Shown here piece after piece: positions 45,869-56,500 of a stretch of 64,000 nucleotides of DNA. Source of the DNA: Leptolyngbya sp. 'hensonii'. GTDB taxonomy: Bacteria; Cyanobacteriota; Cyanobacteriia; GCF-001939115. The stretch lies in NCBI RefSeq assembly GCF_001939115.1, contig NZ_MQTZ01000002.1, positions 68,904-132,903 of the forward strand, read 5' to 3'. Below the pieces are notes generated by a model. The model ran no database searches and was not told the DNA's origin. It was given only the letters and a program-made list of their open reading frames with translations. The first letter of the stretch is position 1. Each line of letters opens with the position of its first letter. The position numbers and the translations under genes were made by a program.

Positions 45869-48800
45869 ATGAGCGCACCGGACAATTCAACCCTATCTCC
45901 TCTTAAACAGGCCTACCTGGCCCTGGAACGCATGCAGGCGAAACTGGCGGCGCTGACCCAGGCCCAGCGGGAGCCGATCGCTGTAATTGGCCTGAGCTGC
46001 CGGTTTCCTGGAGCTGCCAATCCCGCTGCTTTCTGGCAACTCCTGGAAGAGGGAGTAGATGCAATTCGGGAAGTGCCGCCCGATCGCTGGGATATTGATG
46101 CCTACTATGATCCCGATCCCGATGCCCCTGGCAAGATTGCGACCCGGTGGGGCGGATTTCTGGATCAGATTGCTGACTTTGATCCCCAACTATTTGACAT
46201 TTCTCCCCGCGAGGCCCTGACCATGGATCCCCAGCAGCGGCTGTTGCTGGAAGTTGCCTGGGAAGCTCTAGAGGATGCAGGCTATGCCCCCGATCGGTTG
46301 GTCGGCAGTGCCACCGGGGTGTTTATCGGCATTGTGGGCAATGATTATGCCCAGTTACAACTGGCTGACAATGGGATCACCCAGATCGACACCTACTATG
46401 GCTCAGGAACCGGCCATAGCGTTGCATCGGGGCGAATTTCCTATGTTCTGGGGTTGCAGGGACCCAGCTTGTCGATCGACACGGCCTGCTCCTCCTCCCT
46501 GGTGGCCATTCATCAGGCGGTGCAGAGCCTGCGCAGTGGGGAATGTCGGATGGCCCTAGCCGGTGGGGTGAATGCTATCCTGACGCCGGAAGTCTCGATC
46601 GCCCTGTCCCGCTTCCACATGATGGCCCCCGATGGCCGCTGCAAAACTTTTGACGATCGGGCTGATGGCTTTGTCCGGGGAGAAGGCTGTGGCCTGGTGG
46701 TATTGAAGCGGCTCTCCGATGCGGTTGCGGATGGCGATCGGATTTTGGCGGTGGTGCGGGGTTCGGCGGTAAATCAGGATGGGGCTAGCAGCGGCCTGAC
46801 TGCCCCCAATGGTCCAGCCCAGGAGGCTCTGATTCGGGCGGCCCTGGCCAATGCGGACCTGTCACCGGCTGCCGTCAGCTATGTGGAAACCCACGGCACT
46901 GGAACTTCCCTGGGGGATCCGATCGAGGTTCAGGCTCTGGGGGCTGTGCTCCGGGAGGGCCGCCCTGCGGATCAGCCGGTGGCGATTGGCTCTGTCAAAA
47001 CCAATGTCGGTCACCTGGAGGCGGCGGCAGGGGTAGCAGGGTTCATTAAGCTGGTGCTGGCCCTACACCATGGCCGGATTCCGCCCCACTTGCACCTGCA
47101 GCAACCCAATCGGCTGATTGCCTGGGAGCAGTTGCCTGTTGTCATTCCCACCCAACTCACCGATTGGACGGTTCCGGAACGGATTGCCGGGGTCAGTTCC
47201 TTTGGGTTTAGTGGCACCAATGCCCATTTGATTCTGGCGGAAGCCCCTCAAACTGATTCCGGCAGGCCGCAAGCAGGGACCGATCGGCCCCTCCATCTCC
47301 TCACCCTGGCTGGGAAAACTCCAGAGGCCCTGCGGGAGTTGGCCGAGCGCTACCGAACCGAACTGGTTGATCGGTCCCACAAGCTGGCCGATATCTGCTT
47401 TACCGCCAATACGGGTAGGGCTACCCTACCCTGTCGCCTGGGACTCTGGGCCAGCAACAGTATGGAGGTCTGTGACTCCCTGGCCGCTTTTTTGGCCGAT
47501 CGGGAGCCAGAACACTGGGTGCAGGGGCAGGTGGAACAAGTTAATGCTCCTCAAATCGTCTTTCTGTTCACGGGCCAGGGAGCCCAGTATGTCGGGATGG
47601 GCCAGGAACTTTACCAGACTCAACCGACCTTCCGATCCGCCCTGGATCGCTGCGATGCCTTGCTCCGCCCCTATCTAGAGCGACCTCTGCTGGAGGTATT
47701 GCATCGGGAGACAGGGCTTCTGGATCAGACCGCCTATACCCAACCGGCCTTGTTTGCCATTTCCTATGCCCTGGGTGAACTCTGGAAATCCTGGGGTATC
47801 TCCCCCTCCGTGGTGCTGGGGCATAGTGTGGGGGAATATGCCGCCGCCTGCGCGGCTGGGGTCTTCAGCCTGGAGGATGGCCTGAAGCTGATCGCAGCGC
47901 GAGGACGGTTGATGCAGTCCCTGCCTGAAGGGGGCGCGATGGCGGTGGTGTTTGCCGACCAGGGAACGGTGATGACAGCCCTACAGCCCTATGGGGGAGC
48001 GGTGACGATCGCCGCCATCAACGGACCGCAAAATATTGTGATTTCCGGTGAGGCTGTCTCCGTTCAGGCTGTCCTGCAGGATCTGACGGCTCAGGAAATC
48101 AAAACCCATCCCCTGACAGTTTCCCATGCCTTTCATTCCCCCCTAATCGAACCCATCCTGGCGGAGTTTGAGCAGGTGGCGGCCACTGTCACCTATGGCC
48201 CTCCCCGGATGCGCTTCATTTCCGCAGCAACGGGGACGATCGTTAAAGCTGAAACCCTGAGTCAACCGGGCTACTGGCGACAGCAGACCCGCAATCCGGT
48301 CCAGTTTGCTGCTGCTGTGCAGGCCCTGCAGGTGCAGGAAAACACCCTGGTTCTAGAAATGGGTCCCCATCCTGTTTTGATCGGCATGGCCCGCCAGAGC
48401 CTGCCCGATTCCCTGGGGGGCTGGTTGCCTTCCCTGCGACGGGGAATGGGAGACTGGGAGCAGTTGCTGGAGAGTCTGGCCACCTTCTATGTCCGGGGCG
48501 GCTCCGTGGATTGGGCTGGGTTCGATCGGGACTATGCTCGCCAGAAGTTGTCCCTGCCTACCTATCCCTTCCAGCGGCAGCGGTATTGGGTTCCTGTCCG
48601 TCGTCCTGCTCCTGTCCCCTCATCGCCAGGGAGCCATCCCCTCCTGGGACAACGGTTGCGATCGGCCCTCAAAGCAATTCAGTTTGAAGCCCACCTGCAA
48701 GTTACTGCCCTGCCTTTTCTTCAGGATCACCGGGTGCACGGGCTGGCGATTCTGCCCGCGACAGCCTATGTAGAAGTGGCCCTGGCAGCGGCGATTACCA

Positions 48801-51800
48801 CTCTGGGTCATGGATCGCCGACCCTTTCCGATCTGGTCATTCATGAGGCCCTGGCCGTGCCTGATGCGGGGGGCTGCGCCCTGCAAACGATCGTCACGGT
48901 GGGACCAGGCCCGCAAGCCAGTTTTCAGATTTTCAGCCTGGAGGATTCCCCGGAGGTTGACCCGGATGCCTGGAAACTCCAGGCCAGCGGCACCCTGCAG
49001 AGGTCAGCCCCGATCGCTCCAGAGGGCAGTTCCCTGGTGCCAGCCACCCTGCAGGCCCGCTGCCCAGATTTGATTTCAGCCCAGACCCATTATCAGCAAC
49101 TGGCGGAACGGGGTCTGGTCTTTGGTCCCAGTCTGCAGGGAGTTGTGCAGATCTGGCGGCGGGATGGGGAAGCGATCGGTCAGATACAGGCTCCAGACTG
49201 CCTGATGGGGGAACTGGGGGCTTATCACATCCACCCAGCCCTTCTGGATGCCTGTGTGCAGGTGCTGGCGGCGGCTGTTCCCACCGATATTGCCGCTACC
49301 GACCTCTATTTGCCCGTGGGGTTGGACCGCTGCCAGACCTATGGTAAATTTCCCCCACGACTCTGGAGCCATGTTCAACTCCAGCTTCCCCCAGGTCAAT
49401 CGGCTCCGGCCACTCTGACGGCTCAGATCCAGATTTTTGATCAGGCAGGTACCCTGCTGGCTGAGTTGGTCGGATTGCGGCTGAGAAAGGCCAGTCGCAC
49501 GGCCCTGTTCCAGGCTACAGGACCAGATGTGAATCAGTGGCTGTACCAGGTGACCTGGGAACCCCAGCCCAGCTCGATGGCGATTGCAACCCATCTGACC
49601 TCGCCCGCCACGATCGCTGCCCAGGTTTGCCCCCAGGTGCCAGAACTGGATGCTCGGTATGGCCTCGATCGCTATCGAGAGTTTTCGCTTCAGGTGGGGC
49701 GTCTCAGCAATGACTACATTCTGCTGGCCTGGCAACAGTTAGGCTGGCAGCCTCAGGTGGGCCAGTCCTGGACGATCGAGACCCTGGCTGTCGCGTTGGG
49801 GGTCCCTGATTCCTATCATCGGTTGCTGGGACGGTCCTTGGCCATGCTACAGGCAGAGGGTTGGGTCCAGCCGGTGGGATCAGCTTGGACGGTGCTGCGG
49901 GCACCGAAGGCGCTGACGGCCCCTGTCCTGGCGCAACGGCTGCAGGCGCTGACCACCCATTATCCTGAGTTTGAGATTGAACTGACCCTGGTCGGTCGCT
50001 GTGGTCCCCATCTGGCAGGGGTGTTCAAGGGCACGATCGATCCCCTTACCCTGCTGTTTCCGGGGGGAGATCTGTCCGTTGCGGCCCGTCTTTACCAGGA
50101 GTCTCCGGCGGCCAGGGCCTACAACCATCTGGTGCAGGAAAGTGTCACCGCTGCCCTGGCCCAGTTCCCTGCCGATCGGCCCCTGCGGGTGCTGGAGATT
50201 GGTGGAGGAACCGGTGGGACCACGGCCCATGTCCTGCCCCTGTTTACTGCCGATCGCACCCACTATACCTTCACGGACATTTCGCCCCTATTTACGGCTA
50301 AAGCGGCTGAGAAATTCAGTGCCTATCCCTTTGTCCACTATCAACCCCTCGATATTGAGCAGGACCCGATCGGCCAGGGATTCCCGGCCCACCAGTGCGA
50401 TCTGATTCTGGCGGCCAATGTCATCCATGCCACGGCGGATCTGGGCCAGACCCTGGATCATGTGCAGCAGCTTCTAGCACCGGGAGGACTGTTCCTGATG
50501 CTGGAAATGACCCGTCCCGATCCCTGGATTGATATCACCTTCGGATTGACGGAAGGCTGGTGGAAATTCGTCGATACGGACGTGCGCCCCACCTATCCCC
50601 TCCTATCTCCGACGGAGTGGCTGACCCTGCTGACCCGACAGGGCTTCGAGACAGCCGCCACGGTTCCGGCCCTGGAGAGCCAGGAGATGACGGAAGAAAC
50701 CGTGATTCTGGCCCAGGCCCCTCAAGAGAGCCTCCGGTCTGAACAGTGGCTGATTCTGACCGATCGGCAGGGTATCGGCATCCAACTGGCAGAATTGCTC
50801 CAGGCCCAGCATCATGCCTGTGTTCTGGCTACAACAGCTCCCCTGGATAACCCGCCAGATGGAATTCCCTGTATCGTAGTTGATCCAACCCGGCCCGAAG
50901 CCTTCCAGGGCCTACTGCAACAGGCTCCCCAATGGCATCAGATTGTCCATCTCTGGAGTACGGATCTGCCCAGTCTGGGCGATCGGGCTGCCGCTGACTG
51001 GGAGACCTCCCAGGCCCTCGCCTGTGGTACGGTGTTACATCTGGCCCAGGCCATTGCCCAGTTACCCCAAGCTGTTCCGCCCCGGCTGTGGCTGGTCACC
51101 CGAGGGGGACAGGCGGTAGGGGCCGAGCCCCAGGCCGTGGCTGTTCCCCAATCGACCCTCTGGGGGTTGGGCAAGACGATCGCCCTAGAGTATCCGGAAT
51201 GGCACTGTACCCGCATTGATCTGGATCCCAACCCGGCGGAGCCAGCAGCCCCGGTTTTGTTCCGGGAACTGGCGGCGGGATCCCCCGAAGATCAGGTCGG
51301 CTTCCGTCGGGGTCAACGCTATGTCGCTCGTCTGGCTCGCCTGGAGGCCGATCGAACAACTCCTGAACCAGAAGCGGTCCAGGTCCAGGTCCCGGAACGG
51401 GGATTGCTGGACCAAATGACCTTCCGGCCCCTGGAACGGCGGGCTCCGGGTCCTGGTGAAGTGGAAATTCGCGTCCGGGCCACAGGACTGAACTTCAAGG
51501 ATGTGCTGAATGTACTGGGGTTGTATCCCGGCGATCCGGGTCCCCTGGGGAGTGAATGCACTGGCGAGATTGTGGCTGTGGGAGAAGGGGTCACCGATCT
51601 GCAGGTGGGGGATGGGGTGATGGCCGTCGCTCCTGGTTGCTTCCAGTCCTTTATAACCACCCGTGCTGATTTTGTCCTCCGGAAACCAGACGCCCTCAGC
51701 TTTGAGGCGGCAGCGACGATTCCAATTCCCTTCCTGACGGCAGCCTTTACCCTGCAGCATCTGGCCAAAATTGCACCGGGCGATCGGGTGCTAATCCATG

Positions 51801-53584
51801 CGGCGGCTGGGGGTGTGGGTCTGGCTGCAGTCCAGATCGCGCAACAACTGGGGGCGGAGGTCTTTGCCACGGCGGGCAGTCCCGAAAAACGGGCCTTTTT
51901 GCAGGCCACCGGGGTGCCCCATGTGCTGAATTCCCGCACCCTCGACTTTGCGGATGAAATTCTGGCCCTGACGGATGGACGGGGGGTGGATATTGTCCTC
52001 AATTCCCTGGCTGATGAATTTATTCCGAAAAGTTTTGCCGTGCTGGCTCCCCAGGGCCGATTCGTTGAGATTGGCAAACGGGGGATTCTTGATCCGGCGG
52101 CAGTGGCGACAATGCGGCCAGATGTCTCCTACTTCATTGTGGATTGGGGTGAAACCAGCAAAGAAGACCCGGCCCTGATCCGTCGCCTGTTTTTGGAGAT
52201 TGGGGCGGCGATCGGGGCAGGTCAGTTCCAGCCTCTGCCCCAGCAGGTGTTTCCCCTGTCAGAGATCGTCAGCGCTTTCCGGTATATGGCGGCGGCGAAA
52301 CACATCGGTAAAATCGTGATTACCCACCCGATCAGGACAGAGCAGGCTCCCGTGGCCATTCGCCCGGACGCCACCTATCTGATTACCGGGGGGTTGGGGG
52401 GCCTGGGGCTCAAGGTGGCCCAGTGGCTGGTGGAACGGGGTGCCCAGCATCTGGTGTTGGTGGGGCGACGGCCCCCGACTCCTGCAGCCCAGGCGACGAT
52501 CGCAAGCCTGACCGCCGCAGGAGCCCAGGTGGTGGTGGCCCAGGCCGATGTGGCGGTGGCGGACCAGATGGCTCTGATCCTGGCCGACCTGGAGGCCAGC
52601 CTGCCGCCCCTGCGTGGGATTATCCATGGAGCTGGCACCCTGGATGATGGGGTGCTGCTCCAGCAAAACTGGCCCCGCTTTGCTGGGGTGATGGCCCCCA
52701 AGGTGGCTGGGGCCTGGCACCTGCATCAGTTGACCCAGGGCAAATCCCTGGATTTCTTTGTCCTGTTTTCCTCGATCGCCTCCCTGTTTGGGTCTGCTGG
52801 CCAGGGGAATCATGCGGCGGCCAATGCCTGGTTGGACCAACTGGCCCAGTACCGCCGATCGCTAGGACTACCGGGACTGAGTATCAACTGGGGGGTGTGG
52901 TCCGAGGTCGGGGCTGCTGCCCAACAGGATGTGGTGCAACGGGCCAGCAGCCAGGGAATTGGCGCGATCGCTCCGGATCAGGGCATCCGGGTGTTGGAGA
53001 CCTTGCTGGCCGGTTCTCCGGCCCAGGTGGGGGTAACGCCCATGAACTGGTCCCGTTTCCTGGGGCAATTCACCACCCCGCCCCTGTTCTTGACGGGAAT
53101 CACGGTGGAAAAGAGCGCCGCACCGGAGGTTAGCCCGATGGCGGTGGCCCCGACCCAACTCTGGCAACAGTTGCAGGGGGCTGCTCCCCAGAAACAGGGG
53201 GAACTGCTGGCCCGCCATGTGGAAACCCAGATTCGCAAGGTTCTGGGGATTGATCCTGCCCAGGTAATCTCCGATCGCAAGCCCCTGAGCGAACTGGGTT
53301 TGGATTCTCTAATGGCGATCGAGTTAAAAAATCTGTTGGGCAAGGGGCTGCAGCTCAGTTGTACTCTCCCGGCGACCCTGGTGTTTGACTATCCCACGGG
53401 CAAGGATCTGACGGACTATTTATGCCAGCAGGTGCGGGCAGAACTCCCTTCTTCTGGGACTGAAGGGCAGCCAGAGGCTGAGGAGAAGACCAGTGGGGAA
53501 AGCTTGCTCCATTCCCTGGATGAACTCGAAGATTTGTCTGATGACGAAGTGGATCGGCTGATCGCGCAGTATAAAAAGCAGTGA
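45869..53584 (+). CDS. PKS4: KS-AT-DH-cMT-ER-KR-ACP
   Basis: This is the most complete module here (2571 aa). It has a docking helix (LSPLKQAYLALERMQAKL), KS (Cys207), AT (GHSVGEYAAAC Ser653, HAFH, malonyl), DH (His954 in DHRVHGLAILP; HPALLDAC), cMT (EIGGGTGGTT near 1443, with VIHAT), ER (starting about 1857, HAAAGGVG near 1978), KR (TYLITGGLGGLG near 2169) and ACP (GLDSLMAIE, about 2478), ending in an acidic SDDEVDRL docking tail. The expected unit is a fully saturated, alpha-methyl-branched two-carbon extension. The KR has His2315 where the catalytic Tyr is usual. It lies 21 nt after PKS3 and 12 nt before PKS5. Confidence 0.94.
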   Translation: MSAPDNSTLSPLKQAYLALERMQAKLAALTQAQREPIAVIGLSCRFPGAANPAAFWQLLEEGVDAIREVPPDRWDIDAYYDPDPDAPGKIATRWGGFLDQIADFDPQLFDISPREALTMDPQQRLLLEVAWEALEDAGYAPDRLVGSATGVFIGIVGNDYAQLQLADNGITQIDTYYGSGTGHSVASGRISYVLGLQGPSLSIDTACSSSLVAIHQAVQSLRSGECRMALAGGVNAILTPEVSIALSRFHMMAPDGRCKTFDDRADGFVRGEGCGLVVLKRLSDAVADGDRILAVVRGSAVNQDGASSGLTAPNGPAQEALIRAALANADLSPAAVSYVETHGTGTSLGDPIEVQALGAVLREGRPADQPVAIGSVKTNVGHLEAAAGVAGFIKLVLALHHGRIPPHLHLQQPNRLIAWEQLPVVIPTQLTDWTVPERIAGVSSFGFSGTNAHLILAEAPQTDSGRPQAGTDRPLHLLTLAGKTPEALRELAERYRTELVDRSHKLADICFTANTGRATLPCRLGLWASNSMEVCDSLAAFLADREPEHWVQGQVEQVNAPQIVFLFTGQGAQYVGMGQELYQTQPTFRSALDRCDALLRPYLERPLLEVLHRETGLLDQTAYTQPALFAISYALGELWKSWGISPSVVLGHSVGEYAAACAAGVFSLEDGLKLIAARGRLMQSLPEGGAMAVVFADQGTVMTALQPYGGAVTIAAINGPQNIVISGEAVSVQAVLQDLTAQEIKTHPLTVSHAFHSPLIEPILAEFEQVAATVTYGPPRMRFISAATGTIVKAETLSQPGYWRQQTRNPVQFAAAVQALQVQENTLVLEMGPHPVLIGMARQSLPDSLGGWLPSLRRGMGDWEQLLESLATFYVRGGSVDWAGFDRDYARQKLSLPTYPFQRQRYWVPVRRPAPVPSSPGSHPLLGQRLRSALKAIQFEAHLQVTALPFLQDHRVHGLAILPATAYVEVALAAAITTLGHGSPTLSDLVIHEALAVPDAGGCALQTIVTVGPGPQASFQIFSLEDSPEVDPDAWKLQASGTLQRSAPIAPEGSSLVPATLQARCPDLISAQTHYQQLAERGLVFGPSLQGVVQIWRRDGEAIGQIQAPDCLMGELGAYHIHPALLDACVQVLAAAVPTDIAATDLYLPVGLDRCQTYGKFPPRLWSHVQLQLPPGQSAPATLTAQIQIFDQAGTLLAELVGLRLRKASRTALFQATGPDVNQWLYQVTWEPQPSSMAIATHLTSPATIAAQVCPQVPELDARYGLDRYREFSLQVGRLSNDYILLAWQQLGWQPQVGQSWTIETLAVALGVPDSYHRLLGRSLAMLQAEGWVQPVGSAWTVLRAPKALTAPVLAQRLQALTTHYPEFEIELTLVGRCGPHLAGVFKGTIDPLTLLFPGGDLSVAARLYQESPAARAYNHLVQESVTAALAQFPADRPLRVLEIGGGTGGTTAHVLPLFTADRTHYTFTDISPLFTAKAAEKFSAYPFVHYQPLDIEQDPIGQGFPAHQCDLILAANVIHATADLGQTLDHVQQLLAPGGLFLMLEMTRPDPWIDITFGLTEGWWKFVDTDVRPTYPLLSPTEWLTLLTRQGFETAATVPALESQEMTEETVILAQAPQESLRSEQWLILTDRQGIGIQLAELLQAQHHACVLATTAPLDNPPDGIPCIVVDPTRPEAFQGLLQQAPQWHQIVHLWSTDLPSLGDRAAADWETSQALACGTVLHLAQAIAQLPQAVPPRLWLVTRGGQAVGAEPQAVAVPQSTLWGLGKTIALEYPEWHCTRIDLDPNPAEPAAPVLFRELAAGSPEDQVGFRRGQRYVARLARLEADRTTPEPEAVQVQVPERGLLDQMTFRPLERRAPGPGEVEIRVRATGLNFKDVLNVLGLYPGDPGPLGSECTGEIVAVGEGVTDLQVGDGVMAVAPGCFQSFITTRADFVLRKPDALSFEAAATIPIPFLTAAFTLQHLAKIAPGDRVLIHAAAGGVGLAAVQIAQQLGAEVFATAGSPEKRAFLQATGVPHVLNSRTLDFADEILALTDGRGVDIVLNSLADEFIPKSFAVLAPQGRFVEIGKRGILDPAAVATMRPDVSYFIVDWGETSKEDPALIRRLFLEIGAAIGAGQFQPLPQQVFPLSEIVSAFRYMAAAKHIGKIVITHPIRTEQAPVAIRPDATYLITGGLGGLGLKVAQWLVERGAQHLVLVGRRPPTPAAQATIASLTAAGAQVVVAQADVAVADQMALILADLEASLPPLRGIIHGAGTLDDGVLLQQNWPRFAGVMAPKVAGAWHLHQLTQGKSLDFFVLFSSIASLFGSAGQGNHAAANAWLDQLAQYRRSLGLPGLSINWGVWSEVGAAAQQDVVQRASSQGIGAIAPDQGIRVLETLLAGSPAQVGVTPMNWSRFLGQFTTPPLFLTGITVEKSAAPEVSPMAVAPTQLWQQLQGAAPQKQGELLARHVETQIRKVLGIDPAQVISDRKPLSELGLDSLMAIELKNLLGKGLQLSCTLPATLVFDYPTGKDLTDYLCQQVRAELPSSGTEGQPEAEEKTSGESLLHSLDELEDLSDDEVDRLIAQYKKQ

Positions 53585-53596
53585 GGCAGGGTAATT

Positions 53597-56500
53597 ATGG
53601 TATCAGAACAATTTTTTGAGCGGCTTTCCCAACTCTCCCCCAAACGCCTGACCCTGCTGGCGATCGAGCTGCAGTCTAAATTGGAGGCTCTGGAGCAGCA
53701 GGCGGCTGAACCCATTGCCATTATTGGAATGGGATGCCGTTTTCCCGGTGGCGCAGACAGCCCGGAAGCTTTCTGGGAGCTCTTGCGCCAGGGTGTGGAT
53801 GCGATTACGGAAGTGCCAGCCTCCCGCTGGCCGATTGATCAATACTATGACCCCAATCCCGATGCTCCTGGTAAGGTTTCGACCCGCTGGGGCGGCTTTA
53901 TTGATGCGATCGATCAGTTTGACCCCCAGGTGTTTGGCATTGCCCCCCGGGAGGCCCTGAGTATGGACCCCCAGCAACGGTTGCTGCTGGAAGTGGCCTG
54001 GGAAGCGTTGGAGTGGGCCGGATATGCCCCCGATCGGCTGGAGGGGAGTCCTGTCGGAGTCTTTGTCGGTCTTTGCAATAGTGATTATTTTCAGTTGCTG
54101 GCCACAGAGGATAACCAGAATATTGATGCCTATCTGGCTACCGGGAATGCAGGCAGCGTGGCCTCCGGTCGGATTTCCTACCTGCTGGGATTGCAAGGCC
54201 CCAGTCTTACGGTTGATACGGCCTGTTCCTCCTCCCTGGTGGCGGTGCATCTGGCAGTTCAGAGTTTGCGCCAGGGAGAATGTCGCATGGCCCTGACGGG
54301 TGGGGTGAACGCGATTCTGTCTCCCCGAACCACTATCACCCTGTCTAAAGCCAAAATGATGGCCCCTGATGGCCGCTGTAAAACTTTTGATGCCGCCGCC
54401 AATGGCTTTGTCCGGGCAGAGGGTTGCGGTCTGGTGGTGTTGAAACGGCTCTCGGATGCGATCGCCGATGGAGACACTGTTCTGGCAGTGATTCGGGGTT
54501 CGGCGGTGAACCAGGATGGGCGCAGCAATGGGCTGACTGCCCCCAATGGTCCCTCCCAGGAATCAGTATTGCGGCAGGCCTTGGCCAATGCGGGGGTCGG
54601 GCCTGAGGACATGTTTTATGTAGAGGCCCATGGCACCGGCACTTCCCTGGGAGATCCGATCGAGATCCAGGCCCTGGGGGCAGTGCTGGGAGAGGGGCGG
54701 GTTCCCGATCGGCCCCTGTTGGTGGGCTCGGTCAAGACCAATATCGGGCATCTGGAGTCTGCCGCCGGAATTGCCGGTCTGATCAAACTGGTGCTGGCGA
54801 TCCAACATCGAGAAATTCCGCCCCACCTGCACCTGCAGTCCCTGAATTCCTACATTCCCTGGGAGCGCTGGCCAATCCAGATTCCAACCCAGGCTACGCC
54901 CTGGGGAGCAGGAGAGGGCCGTTTTCTGGGGGGGGTGAGTTCCTTTGGCTTCAGTGGCACCAATGCCCATGTGATTCTGGAGGCAGCCCCCGCCCCCCTG
55001 CCGCCCCAACCTGCCAGTCTCCAGCCCCGATCGCGCCATCTTCTCACCCTCTCCGCCAAGACCCGCGAAGCCCTGATGGCCCTGGCAGAGCGCTACAAAA
55101 CCTTCCTGGATGCCCATCCGGAGGTGGATCTGGGGGATGTCTGCTTCACTGCCAATACCGGGCGGGCCCAGTTCTCCCATCGCCTCAGTTTGATGGCGAC
55201 CTCGGTGTCGGACCTGAGGGAAAAACTGAGCGCCGCGATCGGGGGTGAGGAAATGCCAGGGGTTATGGAGGGAGAGGTAGCAGGTACCCACCCGCCAAAA
55301 TTGGCCTTCCTGTTTACAGGTCAGGGGTGCCAATATCCCGGCATGGGACGGGAACTCTACGACAGTCAGCCCGTCTTTCGGGAAGCACTGGAGCGCTGTG
55401 CTACCCTGCTGCAACCGTACCTGGAACGACCCCTGCTGGAAGTGCTGTATGGGGCAGAAACACCGCTCCTGGACCAGACCGCCTACACCCAACCTGCCCT
55501 GTTTGCCCTGGAGTATGCCCTGGCCCAGATGTGGCAATCCTGGGACGTGCAACCGAGCATAGTCATGGGCCATAGCGTAGGGGAATATGTGGCAGCCTGT
55601 GTGGCGGGAGTGTTCAGCCTGGAGGATGGGTTGAAGCTGATTGCGGCTAGAGGACGATTGATGCAGGCCCTGCCCCCGAATGGAGCCATGATCGCGATCA
55701 TGGCGGATGAGGCGACGATCGAGCCCCTGTTGCAGGCCCATCCCCAGGTGGCGATCGCGGCCCACAATGGTCCCCTGAATCTGGTGCTGTCTGGTCCGCG
55801 TCAGGGGATCCAGACTGTCACTCCCCTGCTGGAAGCCCAGGGGATCAAGGTGACGCCTTTGAAAGTCTCCCATGCCTTCCACTCGCCCTTGATGGAGCCG
55901 ATGTTGCAGGAGTTTGGGCAGATTGCGGCGACGGTCGCCTTCCAATCACCTCAAATTGATTTGGTTTCAAACCTGACGGGTCAGGTGGCCACAGCCGAGG
56001 TGGCCACGCCCCAATACTGGGTCCGCCATGTGCGGCAGGCCGTGCGTTTCGCTGAGGGGATGGAGACGTTGCGACAGCAGGGTTATTCCCTGTTGATCGA
56101 ACTGGGTCCGAAGCCGGTGCTCCTGGGCATGGGACGACTGTGCTGGCCCGCAGGAACTGGCACCTGGTTGCCGTCCCTCCATCCCCAACTGGGAGACTGG
56201 GAACAACTGCTCCACAGTTTGGCCACTCTCTACAATCAGGGACTTGAGATGAATTGGGCCAGGGTAGACCAGGACATGGGTCGCCGCCGTCTGGTATTGC
56301 CCACCTACCCCTTCCAGCGTCAGCGCTACTGGATTGATCCTGTCGCCCCTGCCCCACCGCTCCCCCCCCTGGCCGGTCATCCCCTGCTGGGGCAACGGTT
56401 GCGATCGCCCGCATTACAGGACCCCGTCTTTCAGTCCAGCTTGAGTGTGCAGCGACCGGCTTTCCTGGACCATCACCGCATCTATGGTGTTCCAATTCTG

